From positions 1 through 64,000 of the forward strand of contig NZ_LNYU01000024.1 of NCBI RefSeq assembly GCF_001468135.1: a stretch of DNA of 64,000 nucleotides, read 5' to 3'. The notes beneath the pieces were generated by a model. The model did no database searches. It was not told the DNA's origin and saw nothing but the letters and a program-made list of their open reading frames with translations. Shown here piece by piece: positions 25,848-35,113 of this stretch. This stretch comes from Legionella santicrucis. Its GTDB lineage: Bacteria; Pseudomonadota; Gammaproteobacteria; Legionellales; Legionellaceae. The position numbers were made by a program, and so were the translations under genes. Every line of letters begins with the position of its first letter. Position 1 is the first letter of the stretch.

Positions 25848-26927
25848 ATGCAAGAACGTATTGATAAGTTACAAAAAAATACCCATGGAGACTTAGTGAG
25901 CTTATTGCAAACGGGTAAAGCAATACTTATTCTGGATAATGATGGGACTATTTTCAACTCCCAACCTTCCGAGGCATGGAGAATAAGAACAATTTTATCT
26001 AGTCTGGGGGAAACTCAACTTCCCACAATGGAAGAGCTACTTGAAATTGGTTATGGCAAAAAAACATGGGCCAATGGATTGATTCAATCATTAAAAGAGC
26101 AATTTCCATTTCTTTCTGCAGACAATCTGGAAAAACTGAAGCGTCAATTAGAAAGCGGCGCTGTTGATGAACTTATTGTGCAGATGGGACATAATATGCT
26201 TCCTATCTCTGGGGCTGAGCGTTTTTTACTAGATATGAATGAAAAGGGGCATAAGCTTGCAATTTGCAGTGATAATTATTCGGATACCGTAGCCGAGGCG
26301 ATTAATTATCATATTCGCGGTGTGCATTGTCAGTTGCCCGATAATCGGGAACCTCACGAGCATGCAGTGAAAAAAGCAATACAATTTGGAGATTATATCA
26401 TTACTTTAAATGATACTATGGGTGTTAATCTCAAGGGCAAACATAAACCAGATCCCACTAAATTATTAATCCAGCAATTTAAAGCATTAATGGACTTAAA
26501 TGTAGTTGAAGCACCACAACTCGAGAAATTCATTGCTAATCCTGAATTTAGACGAGAATTAAAATCACACGTAAATTATCGAAAAACGGTATATATTGGT
26601 GATGATGTTAATGATTACTTAGCAGCCGCGAATGCAAATTTTGATTATTTTATTGCATCAACGAAAAGTGGCAAATGTAATGAGGAGCAATTTTCCTTTA
26701 AAATTGATACGAATCAGTTCGATATTGAAGTGATAATGATTGATAATCTACAAATGCTTAATGAGTGGATTAATACTGTATCTAGTGATGTACCCATTGA
26801 AATTACTCCCAGTAAAAAAGTAACTGATTTCAAAGTGGGGACGAGTTCGCATGTGTTTTTTGATGCAAATTCTAATGCAAATACCCAAACAACTGTTCAA
26901 ACTTGTGCGCCTAAGTATAGTTTTTAA
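25848..26927 (+). CDS. HAD-superfamily phosphatase; effector candidate
   Basis: The 359-aa protein has all four HAD motifs: ILILDNDGTIFNS (Asp30, Asp32), AICSDNYSD, the KHKPDP lysine region and VYIGDDVNDYLAA. A helical cap of about 100 residues lies between motifs I and II, as in phosphoglycolate-phosphatase-like enzymes. About 45 extra C-terminal residues, Asn/Thr-rich with ANSNANTQTTVQ, are not needed for the fold. The start is ATG 25848; a TTG three codons earlier is also open. Its divergent pairing with the Nudix-like gene and orphan tail suggest an effector, but a housekeeping phosphatase is possible. Confidence 0.7.
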   Translation: MQERIDKLQKNTHGDLVSLLQTGKAILILDNDGTIFNSQPSEAWRIRTILSSLGETQLPTMEELLEIGYGKKTWANGLIQSLKEQFPFLSADNLEKLKRQLESGAVDELIVQMGHNMLPISGAERFLLDMNEKGHKLAICSDNYSDTVAEAINYHIRGVHCQLPDNREPHEHAVKKAIQFGDYIITLNDTMGVNLKGKHKPDPTKLLIQQFKALMDLNVVEAPQLEKFIANPEFRRELKSHVNYRKTVYIGDDVNDYLAAANANFDYFIASTKSGKCNEEQFSFKIDTNQFDIEVIMIDNLQMLNEWINTVSSDVPIEITPSKKVTDFKVGTSSHVFFDANSNANTQTTVQTCAPKYSF

Positions 26928-27343
26928 TTGCATGCACAAGACAGCTATTTGTCCTTAATGATTTTTATTTTTGCAGGGAAGTGAAATCCAGCTTTTGTTG
27001 ATTTTATTGCGACTTCACTGGAAAAAATCCGTAGCCCTCTGATTATCATCACTTTTGTGTAGTATTGCAGCTAAAGCATCACACGCAGTAAAATATGTAG
27101 GTGAGTTTCATAAAATTAATGATATTCAGGTTATAAAAGAATTTGCTTTATTTCGGAATACATTTTTTTTAAAGAGATTACGGTAAACTGCCGCAATTGT
27201 GTGTAAAATAAGATCAGTTGCAGTGCAAGTTGAAAAACAAAAATAAACGATCCGGGGCACCACTTGTTCTGTTTTTTTGAGGTATGTAGACCACCAATTG
27301 TCAACAGACCTTAATATAAATTTAAACAATTAGGAGCTAAATT
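26928..27343. other. 416-bp gap with no convincing gene
   Basis: Both strands were read. A minus-strand 67-codon frame (27126-27329, containing SVDNWWSTYLKKTEQVVPRI) has no ribosome binding site and reads like translated non-coding repeat sequence. CTTAATATA near 27311 resembles half of a PmrA box but lies only about 35 bp before the next ATG. AGGAG at 27332-27336 is the ribosome binding site of the downstream gene. Confidence 0.4.
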
Positions 27344-28345
27344 ATGGATTTTTCATCATCAATTGAAGAAATTGCAGAATATATTGGTGAAAAAGTATAT
27401 TTGCGAGGTTTTCCGATTGTAGCGCAGGATGTGGGTGGGACTCAGCTTTTAGACCGAAGTCGAATTATGCCCAATAGCCCTGATAGGGTCACACATGGTT
27501 TTGATAATGCTAACCGTTCCGCAGCTTTACTTCCTTATATTATTGATCTATTAAACCGAAACCAGACCGAACTTCCTGATCATTTGCAAAAACAGCTCGC
27601 TGAATTAACTCCTGAACATATTAAAGCGTTACAAATAGTAGCGTTAATGCGGGCGAGTGGACGCCACTATCATCCTAATATTACCCCCCATTACTGGAAT
27701 AATCCTGATTATGGTAGTGGTTCTCTGTATGCAAAATATGGCGAACAGGAATGTTTGGCTATGTTACAGGAATTACAAGTTCCTTCTTCTTTAGATCACC
27801 AAAAATTAGCTTTTGCGGTATTAGGTAATGAATTTGTTACGAGTTTGTATGCAGATTCAAAAGATGAGGCTGCAAAAAATATTCACCATAGAGGTAAAGA
27901 TGATTTATATAGTCTGTTAATTAATGTGTTGAATGTTTTAGAAACGACAAGAGATCGTAAAGATAAGGTAGTCCAATTAGAATGGATGCCTTTGTTTAAT
28001 CAGTTAGGTAAAAATGGGCAGAATGAATTCATTGATTTGGCAAAGACACATATTGAATCTATTAGAGATTTTCAAGAATTTTTATGGACCACTACCAAAG
28101 TAGAAAGTCAAATCATTGCAGCCCCGGATATGGTTAAAGGTAAAAGTTATAATGGAAAAAAATGTACCGCCCAAAAAATGTTTGATCTAATGGCTGAAAC
28201 CCATGGAAATAGGGCAAAAATAGAAAAAAATACAGACAGCCCATTAGAAAGTGCACGAGCTGCCGTCCAACATTGGAAAGACAATTTGAACGAGGAGAGT
28301 AAAAATAATGAGGATGATTTATCGCCGCGGAATTCAATTAGATAA
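27344..28345 (+). CDS. Protein resembling the SidE-family phosphodiesterase (PDE) domain; effector candidate
   Basis: The 333-aa all-helical protein has VTHGFDNANRSAALLPYIID (from Val49, with His51), reminiscent of the NHG-x-x-H-x-x-R helix that carries the first catalytic His of the SidE/SdeA PDE and DupA/DupB domains. The next conserved helix reads IVALMRASGRHYH, and the third ends FAVLGNEFVTSLY. In active PDEs, as I recall, these helices supply Glu and a further His, which I do not see in the expected places, so it may be inactive or divergent. The C-terminal 40 residues are Glu/Asn-rich (NLNEESKNNEDD), like a translocation signal. A good AGGAG precedes the ATG. Confidence 0.5.
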   Translation: MDFSSSIEEIAEYIGEKVYLRGFPIVAQDVGGTQLLDRSRIMPNSPDRVTHGFDNANRSAALLPYIIDLLNRNQTELPDHLQKQLAELTPEHIKALQIVALMRASGRHYHPNITPHYWNNPDYGSGSLYAKYGEQECLAMLQELQVPSSLDHQKLAFAVLGNEFVTSLYADSKDEAAKNIHHRGKDDLYSLLINVLNVLETTRDRKDKVVQLEWMPLFNQLGKNGQNEFIDLAKTHIESIRDFQEFLWTTTKVESQIIAAPDMVKGKSYNGKKCTAQKMFDLMAETHGNRAKIEKNTDSPLESARAAVQHWKDNLNEESKNNEDDLSPRNSIR

Positions 28346-28367
28346 TCAATCATGTAAGGAGATTTCA

Positions 28368-28541
28368 ATGAAAAAGAAACTATTTCTTATTTTAATCTCT
28401 GTGCCTCTTATAACTAGAATGAATTGTCTACGAATCCTCGAGCCTCACTTATTGGCAGTCTGCTGTAAATGTTCATGGGAGTAAATTTTGGCTGGAACTA
28501 TCTCAAGATCGATTAACCGAAAATAGTCAAACTATAGCCCT
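28368..28541 (+). pseudogene. Decayed secreted-protein gene
   Basis: After a strong AAGGAG, MKKKLFLILISVPLI looks like a signal peptide, but the frame stops at 28482-28484. Two other frames carry the continuation: NPRASLIGSL in one and SAVNVHGSKFWLELSQDRLT followed by ENSQTIALSYG in another. At least two frameshifts therefore separate the signal peptide from the mature part. It is cut off at the 3' end by the convergent gene at 28545. The family is not recognised. Confidence 0.5.
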
Positions 28542-28544
28542 ATC

Positions 28545-29486
28545 TTACGGTCTAAAAATTTTTTCGGTGTCTGGTAAAATCTCAAAAAAAACGCCCATAT
28601 TTTTTCTCTCTTTCTCAAGAAAATCCATAAATCCATTGTATATTTTTTGATCACCAAATTGAGGGTCGGTAACTATAAACTGTCCATTGTATTTCTTTCC
28701 TAACAAGGTATGAAGTACTCCCGTATTTATCACAATCAGCATTGTTATTCCTTCAGGAAAATCAGCTTCGCTTAATTCTGTAAGTGTTACTTTTTTTCTT
28801 ATAGGTACATTTTTTTTGAACAGTGAATAGAGAGAGGTGATCATCGTATCTCTTGAGTACTTATTGCGTACAGACTTAGATAACTCTTTAATTTCAATAC
28901 CAATTACATTGAGATGGTGTTTTTGGAAGTAGGATACAATCTTTTCTGGCGATGCGGCTTTGCCAGGCTCCAGCCAGATTTCTTTATATATTTCTAGTTC
29001 TTTGCTTGGAGTATAATTGCTTTGATCAATATATCCTCTTTCAAGAAGTATCCTTATAATTGCTCTTGCAGTACAAGAATTTTTAAATTTTTGCTTGTCT
29101 ATCGAAGGCTCAATATCGTCGAGTTTTGCTTTTAATTTGGAATTATTGAGTACGAAATCTGCAGCCTCGTCAGAAGTAACTATTAATTTGAGGAAACTTT
29201 TATGATCAAGCATATTAACAAATTCTTCTGATGTAAGAAGCAATTTTATGGTATCTGAGGAAAGATGTTTCATTGTTCCTAATGTAATAATTCCTTCAAT
29301 AGGCTTATCATGAGTACTATGGATTTTTTTAAATGTACTTACAAATTTTTCTAAAGTAGCTTTATTAATTGCAATATCTGCATCTTTACCAAAATTAAAA
29401 TCAATGCTTTTATAGATATTTCGGCTGTATTCAATATCACTAAGCGTCGCATCTGGAAATTGTGCTGTTGTAATATTTAAAATCAT
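28545..29486 (-). CDS. Cysteine-protease-like orphan, paralogue of the gene at 51932; effector candidate
   Basis: The 313-aa soluble protein has FKNSCTARAIIRIL (Cys138), TGVLHTLLGK (His259) and FIVTDPQFGD (Asp274), a Cys-His-Asp order with 15 residues between His and Asp, as in papain-fold or C39-like peptidases. The highly conserved middle, ELEIYKEIWLEPGKAASPEK, and the preceding LIVTSDEAADFVLNNSKL are shared with the protein at 51932-52975, so the two form a paralogous family. No signal peptide or domain fusion is present. Catalysis is inferred from motif order only; a role as a Dot/Icm substrate is plausible in this gene neighbourhood. Confidence 0.6.
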   Translation of the reverse strand: MILNITTAQFPDATLSDIEYSRNIYKSIDFNFGKDADIAINKATLEKFVSTFKKIHSTHDKPIEGIITLGTMKHLSSDTIKLLLTSEEFVNMLDHKSFLKLIVTSDEAADFVLNNSKLKAKLDDIEPSIDKQKFKNSCTARAIIRILLERGYIDQSNYTPSKELEIYKEIWLEPGKAASPEKIVSYFQKHHLNVIGIEIKELSKSVRNKYSRDTMITSLYSLFKKNVPIRKKVTLTELSEADFPEGITMLIVINTGVLHTLLGKKYNGQFIVTDPQFGDQKIYNGFMDFLEKERKNMGVFFEILPDTEKIFRP

Positions 29487-29820
29487 AAGCGTTAACCCTA
29501 GTATTAATGAATTTACTCATTGTGAGTGATGATAAAGATAGAGCCACCTACCTGGATGCGTTCAGGCTGGGAAATGCGTCAGCATTATGTCGAGGCCTTA
29601 ACAGGAACTTAGAGAAAGCGTAAGTGCCTTCTGAGCCTGAACGAGCAGGGAAATAATGTATCTCTTATTCCGAACTCACCTTATTTATGTATTATAGAAC
29701 ATTTAATAATGTCTTCTGGACGCTAACTGTTTTGAATATCCATCCTAATTTTTCTTCTGGTAATTTGCATCTGTTATTGGAATTGATAAATTAAAACATT
29801 GACCTCATCCTGAGATTTAT
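29487..29820. other. 334-bp gap containing an 85-nt inverted-repeat segment
   Basis: No ORF with a start signal was seen. CGTTCAGGCT (29559-29568) and AGCCTGAACG (29634-29643) are perfect inverted repeats enclosing 65 nt that hold shorter self-complementary pieces (AGGCCT and others). This could be a structured RNA or the decayed ends of a small element. The rest is the promoter region of phrB. Confidence 0.4.
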
Positions 29821-31251
29821 ATGAGTATTGCATTAGTTTGGTTTCGACAAGATTTAAGGTTGAATGATAATCCTGCATTTATTGAAGCTTGTTCCCGTTA
29901 TCAGTTTGTGATTCCACTGTATATTTATGAAGAAAAAAATAGTGTTTTAGGAAGAGCGCAAGCATGGTGGCTGCACCATAGTCTTACTTCCTTAGGCCAT
30001 TCTTTAAAACAACTTGGATTAAATCTCATTCTTCGTAAAGGAGATCCATTAGCGATTATTTTAGACATAGTCAAGTCAGTTTCTGCAAACTCCGTGTTTT
30101 GGAATCGCTGTTATGAGCCAACAGCGATTTCACGTGATAAAAAGATTAAAGCAACTTTGTTGGAATATGGTGTTGTAGTTCACAGTTCAAATGGAAGTTT
30201 GCTGCACGAACCTTGGACAATTAGAAATAAAAACGGCGATTATTTTAAAATGTTTACCCCTTATTGGAAACACTGTAAACAAATCCTTAATATCCGACCA
30301 CCTATGCAATTGATGCAGCAACCAACTGGAGTCGAAATTCAAAGCGAGGAGCTTTGGGAGTGGAAATTATTACCTAACCTCAATTGGGCGTCACGATTTG
30401 CCGATTATTGGACTCCAGGAGAGGGGGGAGCACAACAAAAACTCCATGAGTTTATTGAGCATCATCTTAATGGTTATAAAAAAAATCGAGATTTTCCTAT
30501 AAAAAATGCGACATCACGTTTATCACCGCACTTGCATTTTGGAGAAATCAGTCCGTTGATCATTGTACGAGTAATTGAATTAGCAAAACTTGATCTTAAC
30601 TGTGATTTAACCTCAGCGGAGCATTTTCTATCCGAGCTGGGATGGAGAGAGTTTTCAATTTATCTACTCTATCACTTCCCTAGTCTACCCTATCATCACT
30701 TTAGGGAGGAGTTTGATGTATTTCCTTGGCATCACGATGAGCAATTATTAGCTCGCTGGCAAAGAGGTTTGACGGGTTATCCCATAATCGATGCGGGCAT
30801 GAGAGAGTTATGGGCAACAGGTTATATGCACAATCGTGTACGCATGGTTACTGCGTCATTCCTTACCAAAGGATTGCTGATTGATTGGCGTTTGGGGGCG
30901 GATTGGTTTTTAGATACTCTTGTGGATGCTGATTTAGCAAATAATAGTGCAAGTTGGCAATGGGTGGCAGGATGCGGAGCTGATGCAGCACCTTATTTTC
31001 GTATTTTCAATCCAGTATTACAAAGCCAAAAATTTGATCCGGACGGCAGTTATATTCGTCATTGGGTTCCTGAACTTGCTCAATTGGAGGGGCAAGTGAT
31101 ACATGCTCCATGGGAGTCTTCTAATTGTGACACTATTTATTTGAATACAAACTATCCAAAACCCGTTATTAACCATCATGAAGCAAGGACGAAGGCATTA
31201 AGTTATTACAATGAGTTAAAAAAGAGGGATAAATCAAGACCTTTCCTATAA
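29821..31251 (+). CDS. phrB: Deoxyribodipyrimidine photolyase
   Basis: The 476-aa class I photolyase has the N-terminal antenna-binding Rossmann domain (ALVWFRQDLRLNDNPAFIEA) and the C-terminal FAD domain with HLHFGEISP, LSELGWREFSIYLLYHFP, TGYPIIDAGMRELWATGYMH and LVDADLANNSASWQWVAGCG, all diagnostic. It repairs cyclobutane pyrimidine dimers with blue light. Length is normal. It is monocistronic. The Shine-Dalgarno is weak (TGAG before the ATG). Confidence 0.95.
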   Translation: MSIALVWFRQDLRLNDNPAFIEACSRYQFVIPLYIYEEKNSVLGRAQAWWLHHSLTSLGHSLKQLGLNLILRKGDPLAIILDIVKSVSANSVFWNRCYEPTAISRDKKIKATLLEYGVVVHSSNGSLLHEPWTIRNKNGDYFKMFTPYWKHCKQILNIRPPMQLMQQPTGVEIQSEELWEWKLLPNLNWASRFADYWTPGEGGAQQKLHEFIEHHLNGYKKNRDFPIKNATSRLSPHLHFGEISPLIIVRVIELAKLDLNCDLTSAEHFLSELGWREFSIYLLYHFPSLPYHHFREEFDVFPWHHDEQLLARWQRGLTGYPIIDAGMRELWATGYMHNRVRMVTASFLTKGLLIDWRLGADWFLDTLVDADLANNSASWQWVAGCGADAAPYFRIFNPVLQSQKFDPDGSYIRHWVPELAQLEGQVIHAPWESSNCDTIYLNTNYPKPVINHHEARTKALSYYNELKKRDKSRPFL

Positions 31252-31311
31252 TCATAAAGAAATTCATTAATACTTGCTTAAGGTAAATTGTATTATTATT
31301 GACAAGATGTG

Positions 31312-31473
31312 ATGACAGCAGGAGTTGCTATTGGTTTAGCGGCCACAGCAGGTATTGGTGTTGGGATTGCAAGTAAAGCGGGCATGTTTGCACATAGAGC
31401 TGCAAAAGGTTCTATAGCCAATGCAATGGAAGAAGTGAGTAGCAGTATAGAAAAAACCAAAAGCATGAATTAA
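31312..31473 (+). CDS. Small Gly/Ala-rich protein or gene fragment (53 aa)
   Basis: MTAGVAIGLAATAGIGVGIA forms a glycine-zipper-like hydrophobic helix, followed by a charged helical tail ending SSSIEKTKSMN. It could be a small membrane-active protein or the C-terminal remnant of a larger one. No Shine-Dalgarno precedes the ATG, which weakens the case. It lies in the gap between phrB and the convergent hybrid kinase. Confidence 0.4.
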   Translation: MTAGVAIGLAATAGIGVGIASKAGMFAHRAAKGSIANAMEEVSSSIEKTKSMN

Positions 31474-31573
31474 GTTTAAACGATTAAGCAAATGATGAAG
31501 AGTGCTTTTGATCTTGCCTATATAGTGCAAAATATTGGGTATAGGTCAAGGAAGTCCCTATCTATAATGAGGT

Positions 31574-34087
31574 TTATACGGTATTAAACTCAATATCAGT
31601 AAGTAACTTCTCTAACATGTCGGGTTTGATAGGCTTTGTAATGTGAAAATCAAAGCCAGCTTCTTTGGCTCTGCGTCTATCATGTTCCAGACCCCGCCCG
31701 GTAAGTGCGGCTAATATAATATTTTTTCCCCACGGTTGTTTTCGGATTTCCTTAGCCACATCATAGCCATTAAGTTGTGGCATGCCGATATCCATTAGAA
31801 TTAAATCTGGACGAAATGAGCTAGCAGTATCTATTGCATCTAAACCGTTAGACGCAATTTTTATTGTGTAGCCCATAAGTTCTAGCAATAAAGTCAAGCT
31901 CGTTGTTATATCAACATTGTCATCCACTACAAGGATACGACGGCAATGTGTTGGATTTATTGGCTCATTTTTGTAATCAAGAGATGAAGCGATTGGTATC
32001 CGGACAATAAACTCGCTGCCAAAGTTTTCTCCTTTACTCTTGGCTTCGACAGTTCCACCATGTAACTCAACCAACTGTTTTGCAAGCCATAATCCGATTC
32101 CCAATCCTTCTTTTGAACGTTCCAGTTGTTTATCAACTTGGGTAAATTTATCAAAAATATGGAGCAACATGTGGGCCGGTATACCGATGCCATTATCAAG
32201 TACTGATACAACCACGTGATCGTGATGTAGTTGAGCTGATAGCCAAATCATTCCTCCTTTTTCTGTGTATTTGGATGCATTATTAAGAAGATTTGAAAAT
32301 ACTTGGGTAAGCCTGGTTATATCGGCTTGGATATAAATAGGATAGGAAGGCAGATCAACGTGTAATTTGTGTTCTGCTGCTTTGATTATGGGATAGCTGC
32401 TTTCAAGGGTTTGCTGAATGACTTTTGACAGTTCTATACGTTCCATGTGCAGCTGAATTTTGCCATGACTGATTCGATTAAGATCCAGTAAGTCCTCAAT
32501 GAGACGAGCCATTTGCACAACTTGTCGTTCTATTATGTCCTGAGCTTGTTCAATGATGGGTGCATTCTTCTTTGCAAGCCGCATAATTTCTAATGCATTA
32601 AAAATAGGAACAAGGGGGGTACGTAATTCATGAGCTACGGTGGCTAAAAATTCATCCTTATGTCGAGACGTATTGAGTAATGCTTGCTCAGCCTCCTTGC
32701 GGATACTCACATCACTTGCAATACCGAACCATTCAATAATTTCTTCCTTCTTGTTGAGAATAGGGATAGCACGAGAGTGCGTCCAACCAAGCGAGCCATC
32801 CAAACGAAATCCACGATGTTCCAGATCGAAAAGACCTCTAGCTTGAATGGCCTCTTGCATCGTTTGTTTTACATGCACTTGATCCTCTTGGTGAATGTAC
32901 TTATCTATCCACTTTTTACATGGTTCGAGCAGATCGGTAATAAATTCACGTCCTTGCAGATATCTTATTTCGCTCCAGTCAGCATTCATACGATAAACAA
33001 CATCGGAGGTGGCGCTGATCAGCGTTCTGAAGTGCTCTTCGCTTTCATGCATTCCCTCACACGCTTGGGCCTTGGTGATACTGATTGCTACTTGTCCTGC
33101 GACGAGATCGAAAAAACCTCGGTAAGCATCGTCCAAGGAGCGACGAGCGCTTACACCCACCACCAAAAAACCCATAAATTGGTTCTGTCCTGGTTTTGCT
33201 AATGGGAGAACAATTGCTTGCGGTGATGGTTCTGGCCAGGGACCTCCTGGCAATGGGCCAAATTGTCCTGGCGGGTGTGAAATAATAATACTACAACCTG
33301 ATTTGATGACTGAGGTAAATGGCCACGGTTCTTCAGAATCTGAAAGTTCAAGAGAAACTGGGCTTAATGGCTCACCAGCCATAATGCCACTGGATGCTGC
33401 TAGCGAAATCAATTTCTGAGCGCCGTCAAGTAAGTATAAAAGTGCAAAAGGTACATCTTTTGGATTTTTTTCCAGGATACGTATACTCGTTTTGCAAGCA
33501 TCTTCGACTGATTTGACTTCTTTATTATGGTGAGCAGCAAGCTCGCGAAGAGTATACAACCGTCGCGCACTAATGTTGCGTTCAGTCTCTTCAATGACTA
33601 CGCACAAAATACCATTAATATGGCCTTGATCGTCAAATACAGGACTATATGAAAAGGTATGATAGGTCTCTTCCAGAAAACCGTTTCGCTTTAAAAAGAA
33701 AAGTAGTCTTTCATCCCGGGTTGCCTGACCAGAATACAGCACTGATTCAGCGCGAGAGCCAACTTCAGGCCAAACTTCACAAAGCGAGCGACCTAATGCC
33801 CATGGATGTTTTGGGCCAAGAGTCATCTTGGCATAAGCATCATTATAAAAAAGGGTGAGATTTTGTCCCCAAGCCAGCCACATGGGATAGCGGTTAGCAA
33901 GTATTGTTTTAATCATTGTAGCTAAGCTTTGCGGCCACTTGTTCATTGGTCCCACTGGAGTCTTTGACCATTCAAAAGTACGAGTCAATTCTTCCATTTC
34001 ACTTGCTCCAACAAAGGCACCAAGCAAATCGTTGGGATTAGATTTTTCCATAGTGGCGCAATTATTTCCAAATAATAATTTACTCAT
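31574..34087 (-). CDS. Hybrid sensor histidine kinase (PAS-GAF-PAS-HisKA-HATPase-REC)
   Basis: The 837-aa protein has no membrane segment, so it is a cytoplasmic sensor. Domain order: a PAS-like domain (about 35-170) with WPQSLATMIKTILANRYPMW, a GAF domain (about 190-340), a PAS/PAC (about 355-475), HisKA with phospho-acceptor His486 (ATVAHELRTPLVP), HATPase_c (NASKYTEKGG, DNGIGIP, GLGIGLWLAKQL) and a C-terminal receiver with Asp766 (LILMDIGMP). The N-terminal part matches soluble kinases of the bacteriophytochrome-related type, but no bilin Cys is evident. It diverges from a small DUF3309 gene. Ligand and target are unknown. Confidence 0.9.
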   Translation of the reverse strand: MSKLLFGNNCATMEKSNPNDLLGAFVGASEMEELTRTFEWSKTPVGPMNKWPQSLATMIKTILANRYPMWLAWGQNLTLFYNDAYAKMTLGPKHPWALGRSLCEVWPEVGSRAESVLYSGQATRDERLLFFLKRNGFLEETYHTFSYSPVFDDQGHINGILCVVIEETERNISARRLYTLRELAAHHNKEVKSVEDACKTSIRILEKNPKDVPFALLYLLDGAQKLISLAASSGIMAGEPLSPVSLELSDSEEPWPFTSVIKSGCSIIISHPPGQFGPLPGGPWPEPSPQAIVLPLAKPGQNQFMGFLVVGVSARRSLDDAYRGFFDLVAGQVAISITKAQACEGMHESEEHFRTLISATSDVVYRMNADWSEIRYLQGREFITDLLEPCKKWIDKYIHQEDQVHVKQTMQEAIQARGLFDLEHRGFRLDGSLGWTHSRAIPILNKKEEIIEWFGIASDVSIRKEAEQALLNTSRHKDEFLATVAHELRTPLVPIFNALEIMRLAKKNAPIIEQAQDIIERQVVQMARLIEDLLDLNRISHGKIQLHMERIELSKVIQQTLESSYPIIKAAEHKLHVDLPSYPIYIQADITRLTQVFSNLLNNASKYTEKGGMIWLSAQLHHDHVVVSVLDNGIGIPAHMLLHIFDKFTQVDKQLERSKEGLGIGLWLAKQLVELHGGTVEAKSKGENFGSEFIVRIPIASSLDYKNEPINPTHCRRILVVDDNVDITTSLTLLLELMGYTIKIASNGLDAIDTASSFRPDLILMDIGMPQLNGYDVAKEIRKQPWGKNIILAALTGRGLEHDRRRAKEAGFDFHITKPIKPDMLEKLLTDIEFNTV

Positions 34088-34340
34088 TCCCTAATCCCAA
34101 AATATTGATAAATGATTTAATCATTAATATTTTTACATTGCTTTTGAAATCATATTTAAATTAAGAAAATGGTGCAAGTTTCAATTTTTCAGTCCAGGCC
34201 AAACAGACTAATCAGCCGATTTGCTCAATTAAAAAATAAACTGTTGTTTTTTAGGAGGCGGCAGCAAGGAAAACCGTAATAGAAGTTCAATAAGTATTAG
34301 CTATATTAATAAAGAATGATCATTAAAAAAGGACTTTAAT

Positions 34341-34496
34341 ATGAACTTAATTTTATTAATTGTTTTAATTGTGCTGATATTAGCCTTACTTCCTACATGG
34401 CCTTATAGTGCAGGCTGGGGATATTATCCTAGTGGTGGTATTGGTTTAATTCTTCTTATTTTGATTATTGTATTGCTTGCACGAGGAGGACCTTAA
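34341..34496 (+). CDS. DUF3309-family small membrane protein
   Basis: The 51-residue protein MNLILLIVLIVLILALLPTW then PYSAGWGYYPSGGIGLILLI has two hydrophobic segments around the WPYSxxWGYYPSGG loop that defines DUF3309. AAAAAGGAC precedes the ATG. Such genes often sit with PRC-barrel and stress genes in proteobacteria, and a PRC-barrel gene follows here 124 bp downstream. Function unknown, probably inner membrane. Confidence 0.8.
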   Translation: MNLILLIVLIVLILALLPTWPYSAGWGYYPSGGIGLILLILIIVLLARGGP

Positions 34497-34620
34497 ATAA
34501 ATGCCAAAACCATTACGCTACACGAAAGATAACATCATCAAAAATGATTGAGAAGTTTTTAAGAAGGCATCAACCATTAATATTAAAACCTATGAATTTT
34601 CAACGATAAGGAGTGTTACT

Positions 34621-34965
34621 ATGGAAAATAGAGGGATTGTAAAATCTGGGGAAATCACTGGGACAACGGTAATGAATCCAGCAAATGAGAAATTAGGTGA
34701 AATTGCAGAAGTAGTTATTGATAAACAAACAGGGAAAGTAAATTATTTAGTATTAGATTTTGGTGGTTTTTTAGGATTTGGTAATAAATATTTTGCAGTA
34801 CCTTGGCAGTTGTTTTTATATAACAATAAGGACGATTGTTTTATTCTTAATATAGATAAACAGCATTTAAAAGATGCTCCTGGTTTTGATAAAGATCATT
34901 GGCCAAATTTTTCTGCACCAGAGTTCACTACCTCAATTACTGGCTTTTATACTATAAGGAAATAA
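34621..34965 (+). CDS. PRC-barrel domain protein
   Basis: The 114-aa protein is a single PRC-barrel: NPANEKLGEIAEVVIDKQTG, then KVNYLVLDFGGFLGFGNKYF and AVPWQLF, a classic pattern. The C-terminal 35 residues (HLKDAPGFDKDHWPNF) match a common extension in bacterial stand-alone members. These small cytoplasmic proteins appear in stress regulons; no precise role is known. AAGGAG lies 8 nt before the ATG. It probably shares a promoter region with the DUF3309 gene. Confidence 0.85.
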   Translation: MENRGIVKSGEITGTTVMNPANEKLGEIAEVVIDKQTGKVNYLVLDFGGFLGFGNKYFAVPWQLFLYNNKDDCFILNIDKQHLKDAPGFDKDHWPNFSAPEFTTSITGFYTIRK

Positions 34966-35113
34966 TGAGTTTCTAGTTCTTTACTCACTACAGCAGGGGG
35001 GTAATTGAATTTTTATCCGTAAATCGAATTGGCAACAAAGCATTTTTAAGATAGAGCTTCTTAGCTCTATTAAGCGGCTCTATCTTAAAAGTACAAGAAG
35101 TACGACAATAAAA

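Noticed and set aside
27126-27329. 67-codon minus-strand frame with WWSTYLKKTEQVVPRI
   Set aside because: No ribosome binding site or domain; it looks like translated non-coding repeat sequence.
33409-33858. Short frames in the hybrid kinase region
   Set aside because: They are shadows of the 837-codon kinase gene, which has unmistakable domains.
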